From Geomonas oryzisoli (lineage in GTDB: Bacteria > Desulfobacterota > Desulfuromonadia > Geobacterales > Geobacteraceae), in contig NZ_CP076723.1 in the NCBI RefSeq assembly GCF_018986915.1, forward strand, positions 2,575,501 to 2,639,500: 64,000 nt of DNA, given 5' to 3'. The first letter of the stretch is position 1. The number at the start of each line of letters is the position of its first letter. A model generated the notes under the pieces. It was given only the letters and a program-made list of their open reading frames with translations. It ran no database searches and was not told where the DNA came from. The position numbers were made by a program, and so were the translations under genes. This document shows, one piece after another, positions 49,604 to 58,598 of this stretch.

Positions 49604-50638
49604 CTAAGGTATGTTCCTCACGATGGGGGGACCCAGGATTCTGGTGAGCGCGACCGGCAGCCTCTGCCACCCCTTCACCGCGAGACGGAACTTCGGGTTG
49701 GCGGGGTTGAGCTCCGGAGGCCTCACGCCGTCTGCCAGGAGGTACTGCCAGTAAAGGGGGACCGGCTCAGCGCCCCACTGCCTCTTGAAGTGGTAGGTCC
49801 CCTCCCCCGGGGTCGAGCGCCCGAAGTCGAACTGTCGCGCCCCCGCACCGATGGCGAGCCTGATGGCCTCCCAGTAGAGCATGTTGTTGGGGCAGCAGTC
49901 CCGGAAGTCACGGTTGGAGGAGGCCCAGGGTACCTCGACCGTGTCCCGGAAACGGGTCATGATGCCGGAGGCGATGGTCTCGCCGTCCGCAAGCACCGAG
50001 ATGACCCGTGCCTGGGCGTCCCGGGCCTCCAGCACGTTCTCGAAAAACGCCCGGCCGTACACCGGTGTCCCAAGGTCGCGCATGTTGCGGCAGAACACCC
50101 GGTAGAACCCGTCCAGCAGCTCCCGCCCCCCCGTGGCGACCTGCAGCCCGCTTTTTTGCGCCTTGCGCACCTGGTTGCGCAGCTTGGGGCCGAAGCTCCC
50201 CCACTGGCCGTCCGGGTCGGCGGCGAGGTCCAGGATCATGGTGACCTTGTGACTGCGGGTAGCCAGCCCGGGGAGGGGCTCCCCCAGGTGACGAAGCTCG
50301 AGGTAGGACGCGCCGCGTTCGGCCATGAGCCGCTCCCCCTCCGCCAGGAGCGCGTCCCGCGCGGCGGGGTCGCTGCAGAGCACCCCGCCGTAGTTGAAGA
50401 AGGGGACCGAAACCAGGAAGCTGCCAAAGAGCATGCTTTTCATATGGACGACCGGGAGCACCCCCACGGTCGTGCCGCCGGAATGGGCCAAGAGGTAATG
50501 CCCCGGGTGCCCGAAACTCTCCTCCAGCACCCGCCTCCAGAAGTAGCGGTGGTAGCTGGTCGCGGCCGGGTGGGAGCAGACGAAGCGGTCCCACTCCTGT
50601 CCGTCCCCACGGTAGCGCTCGACCGAGACCACGTTCAT
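49604..50638 (-). CDS. FemAB-related protein, exosortase/PEP-CTERM-associated
   Basis: 344 aa from the ATG at 50638 (ATGA overlap with the deacetylase stop). A GNAT-fold FemAB domain: SYHRYFWRRVLEESFGHPG, FNYGGVLCSD, FGPKLRNQVRKAQKSGLQ and DFGRSTPGEGTYHFKRQWG. FemAB-like enzymes add amino acids to cell-wall or glycan acceptors; in XrtA clusters the acceptor is unknown. Conserved order with the deacetylase and aminotransferase supports the assignment. Confidence 0.88.
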   Translation of the reverse strand: MNVVSVERYRGDGQEWDRFVCSHPAATSYHRYFWRRVLEESFGHPGHYLLAHSGGTTVGVLPVVHMKSMLFGSFLVSVPFFNYGGVLCSDPAARDALLAEGERLMAERGASYLELRHLGEPLPGLATRSHKVTMILDLAADPDGQWGSFGPKLRNQVRKAQKSGLQVATGGRELLDGFYRVFCRNMRDLGTPVYGRAFFENVLEARDAQARVISVLADGETIASGIMTRFRDTVEVPWASSNRDFRDCCPNNMLYWEAIRLAIGAGARQFDFGRSTPGEGTYHFKRQWGAEPVPLYWQYLLADGVRPPELNPANPKFRLAVKGWQRLPVALTRILGPPIVRNIP

Positions 50639-51525
50639 GAGTACACCCCGGTGATCTCGGCGAGGGGCTTTTCCCCTCCTGCCCCCGACAGCGCCTCGCT
50701 CATGGTGCCGAAGCGGATCCCCGACAGCAGTTGCCGCAGCTTCCCCTCCGTCTTGGCAAGGTTCAGATAGTGCCGGAACCGGGACTTCATTCCCGCGCGG
50801 ATGCGCGGCTGGTCCGGGTCCATCTCCCAGGGGTGGAAGTAGAGCACCGCGGGCTCCCCTTCCCTGGCGTTGATCGCGTCTATGCAGCGGCCGAGCAGGG
50901 AGGCCGGGAAGAGCCTCAGGTACCCTCCCCCCGCCACCGGCAGCAGGAACTCCCGCCCCGCCAACCGGAGGGGGTAGGTGCTGAGGGGAAACTCCCGGAT
51001 CACCCCCGAGGGGCGGCGTATGAGATGCGGAAAACGCGGCGCACCCGGCAGACCGTAGATGTCGTGGTAGACCGGGAAGATGCTCGAGTCGAAGCGGAAC
51101 CCCTCCTCGATCAGGATGTCCAGCGCCCAGAGCGACCGCCTCGTTATCGAGTAGCTGGGCGCGCGGTAGCCGACCACCTGGTCGCCGGTGATGTCCTCCA
51201 ACAGCGCCTTGGCGCAGCGCACGTCCTCGCGGAACCTCTGCGGCCCGATGCGGTAGACGAGTTCGTGGCCGAAACCGTGGCAGGCGATCTCGTGCCCCCG
51301 GTCCCGCACCTCCCGCACCAGGTGCGGGCAGCGCCTGGCCACCCAGCCGAGGATGAAGAAGGTCCCCCTGACGCCGAATGAATCGAACAGGTCCAGCACC
51401 CGCGCCGTGTTCCCCTCCACCCTGAGCGGGTACTGGTCCCACCTGTCCCGTTCCACGTACGGATCGAAGGCGGAAACCTGGAAGTAGTCTTCCACATCGA
51501 CGGTGAGGGCGTTCACGACGTTCAT
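50635..51525 (-). CDS. XrtA-system polysaccharide deacetylase
   Basis: 296 aa. The NodB-like domain has ALTVDVEDYFQVSAFDPYVE (catalytic and metal-binding Asp residues), HEIACHGFGHELVYRIGP with the metal-binding His pair, VVGYRAPSYSITRRSLWAL and FHPWEMDPDQPRI. The VDVEDYFQ start is characteristic of the exosortase-associated subfamily (DUF3473 C-terminus). It overlaps the upstream barrel gene and downstream FemAB gene. Confidence 0.92.
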   Translation of the reverse strand: MNVVNALTVDVEDYFQVSAFDPYVERDRWDQYPLRVEGNTARVLDLFDSFGVRGTFFILGWVARRCPHLVREVRDRGHEIACHGFGHELVYRIGPQRFREDVRCAKALLEDITGDQVVGYRAPSYSITRRSLWALDILIEEGFRFDSSIFPVYHDIYGLPGAPRFPHLIRRPSGVIREFPLSTYPLRLAGREFLLPVAGGGYLRLFPASLLGRCIDAINAREGEPAVLYFHPWEMDPDQPRIRAGMKSRFRHYLNLAKTEGKLRQLLSGIRFGTMSEALSGAGGEKPLAEITGVYS

Positions 51526-52763
51526 CTGGTCAGCCTCATCTCCACGATCACGCGGTTTGCCTCGACTCCCCCCAGTGTGCTCCCAAAGCTGTTGCGATAG
51601 GTGATGTAGGTGTAGTTGGTGCCAAGCACCACGTGATCGCCGAGGGAATAGTCCAGACCGACCCCACCGGTCATGTGGTAGGGGTACTCCGAGCCTCTGT
51701 GTCCCTGCAGACGGTCCCCGGAAAGGTTCATAGTCATGGCAAGAACCGGGAGCAGCTCGTAGCGGCCGTTCAGGCCGAGATAGATCTTTTTCTGCACCTC
51801 CCCCGCGGCCCGCTGCTGCTTGTCGAACTTGGAGTAGGAGGCGTTGAAGCCCGCCGACCCGCGCGAGAAGCTGCGGTTCAGGGAGGCGTAATGGGTGACG
51901 GTCCTCGTGATGATGGTCTGCGGGTCCTCGGCGTACTGCACCTTGGTTCCGGCAGCCGCGTTCACCACTCCGAAGTCATGCCCGGCACCTACGTCCCAGA
52001 AAGGGTTGTTCATGCTGGCGCCGTTGTCGAAGCGCTGCCAGTCGTAGCCCAGGTTACCGTAGATAAAGGTACCGGGGCGGTAGTCATAGCGCAGCCCGGC
52101 ATATACCTGGTGCAGATCGAGGTTGTTCATGCTGGTAGTGACGCGGGCGTAGCTGTAATAGGTGCTGAAGACAAGCCCTTCCTTCACCTCTTTGCTCCAG
52201 GTGGCGAAACCGTCATGCTCTTGTTTGTCGATCCCCAGTCCGCTCCAGTAGCGGGTGTCGCGGTAGCGGTAGCCGGTCTTCAACGAGGAGTCGCCGGGAA
52301 GGCGCCACGTCACGTAGGGGGATATCAGCGCGTTGTTCTGCAGGGTCTGATTCACCACCAGGCTCTCGGTGACCACATCGCGCACCACGTCGGTCGACAC
52401 ACGGCTGTAGCTGTCCGAGAGGTCCAGGTGGAGGAAGTCATCCAGGAACTTGAAGGCTCCCGTCATGGAGGCGCGGTGATCGAATTCGTCGCTTCGGCTT
52501 CCCTTGGCGAAGTAGCGGTAATCGATGCCGTAGGAAAGAGCCGCGGCGAACCCGCCCCCGTCGGCCTTCAGGGCGAGGTTGGGCTGGACCCGGGTCACGT
52601 AATCGGTGACCGGACTGCGTGCGTTCTGGAACAGGTTGTCGTTGTACTCCTGACCGACGACGAGCGACGGGGTGAACCGGTAATCGGCGGCCAGCGCCGG
52701 GGCCCCGGTGGAGAGCGCCGCCACAGAGGCCAGGCAGGTGATGCCTAAGAGAGCGTTTCTCAT
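51522..52763 (-). CDS. Outer-membrane beta-barrel protein, PEP-CTERM system-associated
   Basis: 413 aa. A signal peptide ending APALA is followed by ~390 residues of alternating strands (DYRFTPSLVVGQEYNDNLF, SLKTGYRYRDTRYW, FIYGNLGYDWQRFDNG, ending NRVIVEMRLTR). The content fits the outer-membrane protein always found next to the XrtA ATPase and deacetylase, probably part of the secretion pore or a polysaccharide-anchoring barrel. Overlaps the ATPase stop by 4 bp. Confidence 0.88.
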   Translation of the reverse strand: MRNALLGITCLASVAALSTGAPALAADYRFTPSLVVGQEYNDNLFQNARSPVTDYVTRVQPNLALKADGGGFAAALSYGIDYRYFAKGSRSDEFDHRASMTGAFKFLDDFLHLDLSDSYSRVSTDVVRDVVTESLVVNQTLQNNALISPYVTWRLPGDSSLKTGYRYRDTRYWSGLGIDKQEHDGFATWSKEVKEGLVFSTYYSYARVTTSMNNLDLHQVYAGLRYDYRPGTFIYGNLGYDWQRFDNGASMNNPFWDVGAGHDFGVVNAAAGTKVQYAEDPQTIITRTVTHYASLNRSFSRGSAGFNASYSKFDKQQRAAGEVQKKIYLGLNGRYELLPVLAMTMNLSGDRLQGHRGSEYPYHMTGGVGLDYSLGDHVVLGTNYTYITYRNSFGSTLGGVEANRVIVEMRLTR

Positions 52764-53914
52764 TTCTTGCCTCCCATGCCTACCCCGTCCATGAGACGCC
52801 GCGCAAACCCCGCGGCGGGACGGTCCGGCGCAGAAAGAGCCAGCCCCTGCACGGCGCTGGAGACCGTGGCGAGCCTCTCACCCAATTCGGCGACCCGCCG
52901 GTCCTGCTCCGCGGCCCGGTGGGAGAAGTCGGCCTGCATCTTGTGCATGGTCTCCGCGACGCTCTTCAGGGCCTGGGGAAGCCTCGCGGAGAGCTCGTCC
53001 TCCATGGCCTCCAGACGCCGCTCGATGCGCCCCAGGAGCTCCTCCCCCGCTTTACCGCCGGGAAGGGCGCCCTCGGGAGGGAGGTCGGGACCTCCCCCCC
53101 AGTAGGTCCTCTCGAAGTCGAGGTCGGCCCCCACCTCCTCGGTCATCTGCGCGGTGACGGTGCGGACCTCGTCCGCGAAGGCGGCCAGCATGAGAAAATC
53201 GCAGATGATGTTCACTAGGCGCGGGATGCCGCGGCTGAAGCGGTAGATGAGCTCCACGGCCTCCTCGGTGAAGTGGACCGCCTCGGGGTTGCCGGCGACC
53301 TTCATGCGGTGCAGGATATAGGCCCGGGTCTCCTCCAGGGACAGGGCGTGCAGGTGGCAGCTCACGCTGATGCGCTGGCGCAGTTGCATGAGCCCTGGGC
53401 TCGCCATGGTGTCGCGCAGCTCGGGCTGCCCCACCAGGATGATCTGCAAAAGCTTGTTGTGCGAGCTCTCCAGGTTGGAGAGCAGGCGCACCTCCTCGAG
53501 CAGGCCGGCCTCCAGGTTCTGTGCCTCGTCGATGATCAGGATCGGGTGGTTGCCGGCGGCGTACTGATCGAGCAGGAAGTCGTTCAGGTCCCTGAGCAGG
53601 GAGACCTTGTCCTTGCCCGCCGCGTCCATGCCGAATTCCTCGTTGATCATGGCCAAAAGCTGCTCGATGCTGACCCGGGTGTTGAACACCTTGGCGAGCA
53701 CCACGCGCTCGTACTTCTTGCCGATCAGGTCGCGGATCAGCGTGGTCTTGCCGCTCCCCACGTCGCCGGTCAGAAGGAGAAAGCCCGCCCGCTCCCTGAT
53801 GCCGTAGTCGAGGTAGGTGACCGCCTTGCGGTGCGACCGGGAGAGATAGATGAAATCGGGGTCGGGCACCAGTTCAAATGGTTTCTTTGCAAAGCCGAAA
53901 AATTCCAAGTACAT
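52760..53914 (-). CDS. XrtA/PEP-CTERM system AAA ATPase (ExeA-like)
   Basis: 384 aa. It begins MYLEFFGFAKKPFELVPDP, typical of ExeA/GspA-like ATPases. Walker A LLTGDVGSGKTTLIRDL and Walker B HPILIIDEAQNLEAG lie in the first 150 residues. The C-terminal part has a coiled-coil stretch (ELSARLPQALKSVAETMHKM). It likely energises assembly of the envelope export machinery together with the barrel encoded next. Confidence 0.92.
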   Translation of the reverse strand: MYLEFFGFAKKPFELVPDPDFIYLSRSHRKAVTYLDYGIRERAGFLLLTGDVGSGKTTLIRDLIGKKYERVVLAKVFNTRVSIEQLLAMINEEFGMDAAGKDKVSLLRDLNDFLLDQYAAGNHPILIIDEAQNLEAGLLEEVRLLSNLESSHNKLLQIILVGQPELRDTMASPGLMQLRQRISVSCHLHALSLEETRAYILHRMKVAGNPEAVHFTEEAVELIYRFSRGIPRLVNIICDFLMLAAFADEVRTVTAQMTEEVGADLDFERTYWGGGPDLPPEGALPGGKAGEELLGRIERRLEAMEDELSARLPQALKSVAETMHKMQADFSHRAAEQDRRVAELGERLATVSSAVQGLALSAPDRPAAGFARRLMDGVGMGGKK

Positions 53915-53932
53915 GATCTGTCGCCTCGCTGG

Positions 53933-54784
53933 TTACGGCGCCCCCTGGTAATGCTTGTAGTAGGAGTAGCGCTCCCCATGCCCAACGTCGTCGGCGCCGT
54001 TGTACACCACCCCCAGGAGCCCGGGTCCCTTCACCGCCTCGTACGCCTCCAGGAGCTCGTCCTGGGAAGGAAGCCGCTCCCTCACCACCAGGAGCACCCC
54101 GTCGACGATGTTGGCCAAGACCCGGCTCTCCGCGAAGGGGAGCAGCGGGGGCGTATCGAAGATCAGGTAGCGGTCCGGGTAGCGGTGTTTCAACTCGTCC
54201 ACAAGGACACGCATCTTCTGCGAGGTGAAGAGCTCCACGGGGTTTTCCACCCGGCTCCCGGAGCGGATCAGGGAGAGCTTGCCCAGGCCGGTCTGCACGA
54301 TGGCCTGCGGGATCTCCGCCGTCCCCTTCAGGATGTCGGCAAGCCCCACCCCCTGCTCGATCTCGAGGTAGTGGTGCAGCGAGGGGCGGCGCAGGTCGGC
54401 GTCGACCAACAGCACGGTGTGGTCCAGCCCCTGGGCCAGGCTCACCGCAAGGTTCAGGGCGGTCAGGCTCTTCCCCTCGCCGGGAACGGAGCTCGTCACC
54501 ATGATCGCGTTTTTGAAGGGCTCCCCGTCGGTCAGCTTGACCAACACCGACTTCAACTTGCGGTACTCCTCGGCCGCCGGGCTGTGGGGATCGAGGAGGT
54601 TCACCAGGAAGGGATGCTTGGGCGCCAGCACCCGCTCGGGGGGGACCGTCGGCGGCACGCCGGCCGGGGCCTGCGTGTGAACTGAACGGTCGACCTCGGC
54701 CGCGCTCCCATCGCCCGGTTGCTGCGGGATCCCTTCCTTTCTCAGCTGGGCGGCTTTTTCCATCGCCATTTCTATTCTGCTCAT
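53933..54784 (-). CDS. CpsD/CapB-family tyrosine autokinase
   Basis: 283 aa. The BY-kinase core has Walker A TSSVPGEGKSLTALNLAVSL, Walker A' LLVDADLRRPSLHHYLEIEQ and Walker B RYLIFDTPPLLPFAESRVLA. The C-terminus contains a short tyrosine cluster (GERYSYYKHY) that could be the autophosphorylation site. With the chain-length protein at 54837 it controls polymer length and export in Wzx/Wzy systems. Confidence 0.92.
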   Translation of the reverse strand: MSRIEMAMEKAAQLRKEGIPQQPGDGSAAEVDRSVHTQAPAGVPPTVPPERVLAPKHPFLVNLLDPHSPAAEEYRKLKSVLVKLTDGEPFKNAIMVTSSVPGEGKSLTALNLAVSLAQGLDHTVLLVDADLRRPSLHHYLEIEQGVGLADILKGTAEIPQAIVQTGLGKLSLIRSGSRVENPVELFTSQKMRVLVDELKHRYPDRYLIFDTPPLLPFAESRVLANIVDGVLLVVRERLPSQDELLEAYEAVKGPGLLGVVYNGADDVGHGERYSYYKHYQGAP

Positions 54785-54836
54785 AGATAACCTCTCTGCC
54801 GCCGCTCCCCCCTCGCGCGGGGTGGGCGGGGCGTCG

Positions 54837-56324
54837 CTAGTGCATCATCCCCTTGATCCCCTGGCTGACCGGCGCCAGGTGGTCCAAAAGCCTGTCCATG
54901 TAGGGCAGATCGAGAAGTTCCATGGCCGGGAACACCAGCAGGAGCAGGAAGTACAGGGCCGCCCCGGCGAAGATGCGCAGCGATCTCCTGCGCAGCTTCA
55001 GCGCCTGCGGCAGGTCCAGCATGCGCGGCACCACGGCCAGCACCGGCACCCCCAGCCCCTTCACCATGGAGACCTCCTTCACCGACCCGTCCAACTGGTC
55101 GCGCAGCGCCAGGAAGCCGAGCCCCCCCGCCACTCCGGCGAGTATGCCCGCGAGCATGATGATGAGCCGGTTGGGACTCGACGGCTTCACCGGGAGTACG
55201 GCCGGATCGACGATGCGGAAGGTGGTGGACTTGTCCTGCACCTCCATCTGCTTGGAGACCTCGGACTGGCCGTGCCTGGAATAGAGCTGGTCGTAGATCT
55301 TCTTCTGGTTCTCGCGCTCCACTTCGAGCTTCGCGAGTCCCGCCTTGGCGGTCGGGATGCTCTGCAGGGTCTGCTTGCTCTGGGATATGTAGCGCCTAAG
55401 CCCCGCCTCCGCGTTCTTCAAGGCGGTGACCTCGGACTCGATCTTGGCCAGCTCCTGCGGGTCCAGGGGCTGCGGTTCCGCCCCCTTTCTCGCCTTGAGC
55501 TGCTCCTTGACCGTCTCGATGTCGCTCTTCACGGTGAGGACCTCGGGGTAGCTGTCGGTGTACTGCACCCTCAGGTCGTCCAGCCTTTTTTGCAGCGCGA
55601 GCAGCTTGGACTGCAGGGGGTCGTTGGCCTTGCGGGTCGCCTGGCGCATCCCCTCCAGCTGCCTGCGCCTGAGCTCCAGGTCGTAGAGCTTTTGCTGGGC
55701 CAGGTTGATCTCCTCGAAGAGTTTCCCCTCGTCGATGGAGATGATCCCCCCCTTCTCGCGCTTGTAGGCGTTCAGGTCGTTCTCGGCTTTCTGCAGCTTC
55801 ACGTTGAAGGCGGAGATCTGCTCGGAGAGGAACTTGGTGGCGTCGTAGGACTCGCCCCTCTTGGAGGAGGTGTTCTGCTCGATGTACAGCCGCACCAGGG
55901 TGTTCACGAAATCGCGCGAAATCCTCGGGTCGGAGTGCACGAAGGAGATGATGAAGAGGTTGTTCTTCTCCTTCACCTTCACCGTGATGTTCTTTTGCAG
56001 CTCCTTGATGAGCTCCTCGTTGTTCGCCTCCTTGCCGAGGTTCATGTCCAGGCTCTCCATGGTCTTGGTGAGCAGGGCGCGGCTGGTGATGGCATAGGTG
56101 AGGACGTTGATGGTGTCTTCCATGGAGGGGGTCACGGTGATCCCCTTGACCAGCTCGCTGATCACGTTTTTCTCGATGAAGACCGTGCTCGACGACTCGT
56201 ACTTGCGGGGCAGGAGGTAACTCACCGCGAAGACGACGGTCATGATGACGAGGGCGCAAAGGACGTAGAGCTCCTTGTGCCGGGCCACGAGCTGCATGTA
56301 TTTCCTGTATTCGGATTCCTGCAC
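54837..56324 (-). CDS. XrtA-system polysaccharide chain-length determinant (Wzz family)
   Basis: 495 aa. Two membrane helices (near residues 17-38 and near ~400-420) flank a long periplasmic coiled-coil region (VKLQKAENDLNAYKREKGG through LEVERENQKKIYDQLYSRHG). The proline-rich second helix motif VLPVKPSSPNRLIIMLAGIL is typical of Wzz/PCP proteins. An extra C-terminal membrane hairpin (ALYFLLLLVFPAMELLDLPY) fits the PEP-CTERM subfamily. It lies 52 bp upstream of the tyrosine kinase gene. Confidence 0.92.
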   Translation of the reverse strand: MQESEYRKYMQLVARHKELYVLCALVIMTVVFAVSYLLPRKYESSSTVFIEKNVISELVKGITVTPSMEDTINVLTYAITSRALLTKTMESLDMNLGKEANNEELIKELQKNITVKVKEKNNLFIISFVHSDPRISRDFVNTLVRLYIEQNTSSKRGESYDATKFLSEQISAFNVKLQKAENDLNAYKREKGGIISIDEGKLFEEINLAQQKLYDLELRRRQLEGMRQATRKANDPLQSKLLALQKRLDDLRVQYTDSYPEVLTVKSDIETVKEQLKARKGAEPQPLDPQELAKIESEVTALKNAEAGLRRYISQSKQTLQSIPTAKAGLAKLEVERENQKKIYDQLYSRHGQSEVSKQMEVQDKSTTFRIVDPAVLPVKPSSPNRLIIMLAGILAGVAGGLGFLALRDQLDGSVKEVSMVKGLGVPVLAVVPRMLDLPQALKLRRRSLRIFAGAALYFLLLLVFPAMELLDLPYMDRLLDHLAPVSQGIKGMMH

Positions 56325-56340
56325 GGCTACCCCCTTGAGC

Positions 56341-57147
56341 TTAGAAAAAGGCTTCCTTCACCAGGACGTAATCCCCGGCCTTCAGGTCGATGTTCTGGGA
56401 GAGATCCCCCTCCTTGAAAAGCTTCTTGGCCTTGACCTCCAGGGAGCGGGACTGCTCCCCCTCCTTCCTCCTGACCACCACGTCGTTCTGGTCGGCGAAC
56501 TTCGTGAAGCCCCCCGCCTCCAGGATGGCCTCCATCACCTTCATCCCCTCGCGGTACTCGATGGACTTGGGCATGTTGACCGCCCCGAGGACGTAGACGC
56601 TGCGGTCGGTCAGAAGCGGCACGAACAGCGAGTCGTTGGTCTCGATCACCAGGTCCTGGGTGGTGTCCCCCTGGATGAAGAGGCGGTGCAGGTCGACCTT
56701 CAGCTTCTTGCCGTCGCGCAGCAGGTACGCGTTTCTCAGGTCGGCCGTCTTCACCTCCGGGAGCATGCACAAAAGCTGCAGCAGCGTGGTGCGCCGGGAC
56801 AGGTCATAGACGTTGGCCTTGACGCCGGAGCCGAAGATGTAGACCTTGGAGTTGGTGATCTCGCGCACCGTGACGGTCACGATGGGATTTTTCACCAGTT
56901 CCTTGAGGCGCCCGGCCAGGTGGGTCTGCAGCTGGCTCGGCGTGCTGCCGCTGGCGACCACCTCGCCCAGGCCGGGGACGGTGATCTTGCCGTCGGGGCG
57001 CACCCGCACCGGGAAGTTCAGTTCCTTCACGCCCCAAACGGCGATGTCGAGGGCGTCCCCCTCGCCGATGACGTAGTCCCCCCCAAAAACCGACAACGGG
57101 AAGCTGCAAAGGACCAACAGCAACAACAGCCAGTACCTCATCCTCAT
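56341..57147 (-). CDS. Polysaccharide export protein (Wza-like), XrtA-associated
   Basis: 268 aa. A signal peptide (YWLLLLLVLCSFPLSVFGG) precedes the Poly_export domain (DYVIGEGDALDIAVWGVKEL, VRVRPDGKITVPGLGEVV) and two SLBB-like domains (NSKVYIFGSGVKANVYDLSR and DRSVYVLGAVNMPKSIEYRE). It forms the outer-membrane/periplasmic channel for the exopolysaccharide. No clear lipobox. 17 bp after the sugar transferase gene. Confidence 0.92.
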   Translation of the reverse strand: MRMRYWLLLLLVLCSFPLSVFGGDYVIGEGDALDIAVWGVKELNFPVRVRPDGKITVPGLGEVVASGSTPSQLQTHLAGRLKELVKNPIVTVTVREITNSKVYIFGSGVKANVYDLSRRTTLLQLLCMLPEVKTADLRNAYLLRDGKKLKVDLHRLFIQGDTTQDLVIETNDSLFVPLLTDRSVYVLGAVNMPKSIEYREGMKVMEAILEAGGFTKFADQNDVVVRRKEGEQSRSLEVKAKKLFKEGDLSQNIDLKAGDYVLVKEAFF

Positions 57148-57164
57148 GACATCCTCCTTTCACC

Positions 57165-58547
57165 TCATCTTCCCCGCCCGAACAGGACCACCTTCACCGT
57201 TTCCATGAGGATCTGGGTGTCCAGAAAGACGGATAGGTTCTTGATGTAGTACAGGTCGTAACGGAGTTTCTCGATGGCGTCCTGCACCGTCGAGCCGTAG
57301 GGGTAGCGCACCTGGGCCCAGCCGGTCAGCCCGGGCTTGATGGTGTGGCGCTTGGAATAGTAGTAGATCTCCCGCTTCAGTCGTTCCACGAACTCCGGCC
57401 GCTCCGGCCGTGGGCCTATGAAGCTCATCTCGCCGCGCAGCACGTTGAACAGCTGCGGGATCTCGTCGATGCGCGAGTTCCTCAAAAAGGCGCCGACCCG
57501 GGTGATGCGGGCGTCGTTCTTCGCGGCCCAGACCGCGCCGTCGCGCTCCGCGTCCTGGCACATGGAGCGGAACTTGTACAGGGTGAAGCTCCTCTCCCCG
57601 AGCCCCACCCGCTCCTGGGCGAAAAAGAGCGGGCCGGGGGAATCCAGCTTGATGGCCAGGGCGATCAGGGGGAAGGCAGGCGCGGCAAGCAACAGCCCTG
57701 TCAGGGAGAGCATGATGTCGACGCAGCGCTTGTACACGTTGACGAGGGCGGTGTGGTGAAAGCCGCTGGAGAAGATGATCCAGCTCGGGGTCATCTCCTC
57801 CAGGAGAAGCTTTCCCTGCACCGTCTCGTAGAAGGTCGGCGCGTCCAGGACCTCGATGCCGTTTAGCTTGCAGCGCATCATCTCCTGCAAGGGGAGCACC
57901 CCCCTCCTTTCGGTCAGTGCCACCACGATGGTCGAAACCTTCAGGTCCCGCGCGGTCTGGAGCAGATCGTCGCTTTCGGGGATGATCTGGGAGCTGAACA
58001 GCTCAGGCTGGTGCACGGTCTGCTCCGGGCGGTGCCGCTCGTCGCACTCCAGAAAGCCGGCCAGGGTGAAGGAGCCGCTTTGCGAGCTCAAAAGCCCCCC
58101 CAGCTGGCAGGCCAGGTCGCCGGTGCCCAGGATCAGCACCCGGTGCGCGAAGGGGACCCTGCGGGCACCGATGCCGGAGATCGCGTACCAGGTGAACTGC
58201 AGGATGATGAAGAAGCCCAGGGCGAAGAAGAGCACGCCGCGCCCCAACATCAGTTCAGGCGAGAGGTAGTAGACCACGGAAAGGAAGAAGAACGCGGCGC
58301 ACCCCGCCTGCACGCAGGTGGCCAGTATGTCCCGCTTGCGGCTCTCCTTGGGAAGGACATACACCTCCATGAGGTAGGAGGAGAACAGGACCACGACCAC
58401 GAACAGGGCCGCCGCCATCATGGCCTGGTCGGGCTGCCATTCCGCTTTCAGGATCAGTCCGCCGAACCTGGCCCACGCCGCGAGGAGCAGGGCCGCGAGG
58501 GCGAGGACGGCATCAACCAAGATGTATAAGGTAACCCGAAGATCCAT
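57165..58547 (-). CDS. Undecaprenyl-phosphate sugar phosphotransferase (EpsB-like, XrtA-associated)
   Basis: 460 aa. Four N-terminal membrane helices and a CoA-binding-like domain are followed by the catalytic bacterial sugar transferase domain: KRCVDIMLSLTGLLLAAPAF, DSPGPLFFAQERVGLGERSF, LYKFRSMCQDAERDGAVWAA and SFIGPRPERPEFVERLKREI. It starts the repeat unit by putting a sugar phosphate on undecaprenyl phosphate. Second gene of the long operon, 52 bp after the TPR gene. Confidence 0.93.
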   Translation of the reverse strand: MDLRVTLYILVDAVLALAALLLAAWARFGGLILKAEWQPDQAMMAAALFVVVVLFSSYLMEVYVLPKESRKRDILATCVQAGCAAFFFLSVVYYLSPELMLGRGVLFFALGFFIILQFTWYAISGIGARRVPFAHRVLILGTGDLACQLGGLLSSQSGSFTLAGFLECDERHRPEQTVHQPELFSSQIIPESDDLLQTARDLKVSTIVVALTERRGVLPLQEMMRCKLNGIEVLDAPTFYETVQGKLLLEEMTPSWIIFSSGFHHTALVNVYKRCVDIMLSLTGLLLAAPAFPLIALAIKLDSPGPLFFAQERVGLGERSFTLYKFRSMCQDAERDGAVWAAKNDARITRVGAFLRNSRIDEIPQLFNVLRGEMSFIGPRPERPEFVERLKREIYYYSKRHTIKPGLTGWAQVRYPYGSTVQDAIEKLRYDLYYIKNLSVFLDTQILMETVKVVLFGRGR

Positions 58548-58598
58548 AAGATGCCGTACCGTTTCTCCCCATGCCAGCGCCCGTCGGCGGGAGCGCTG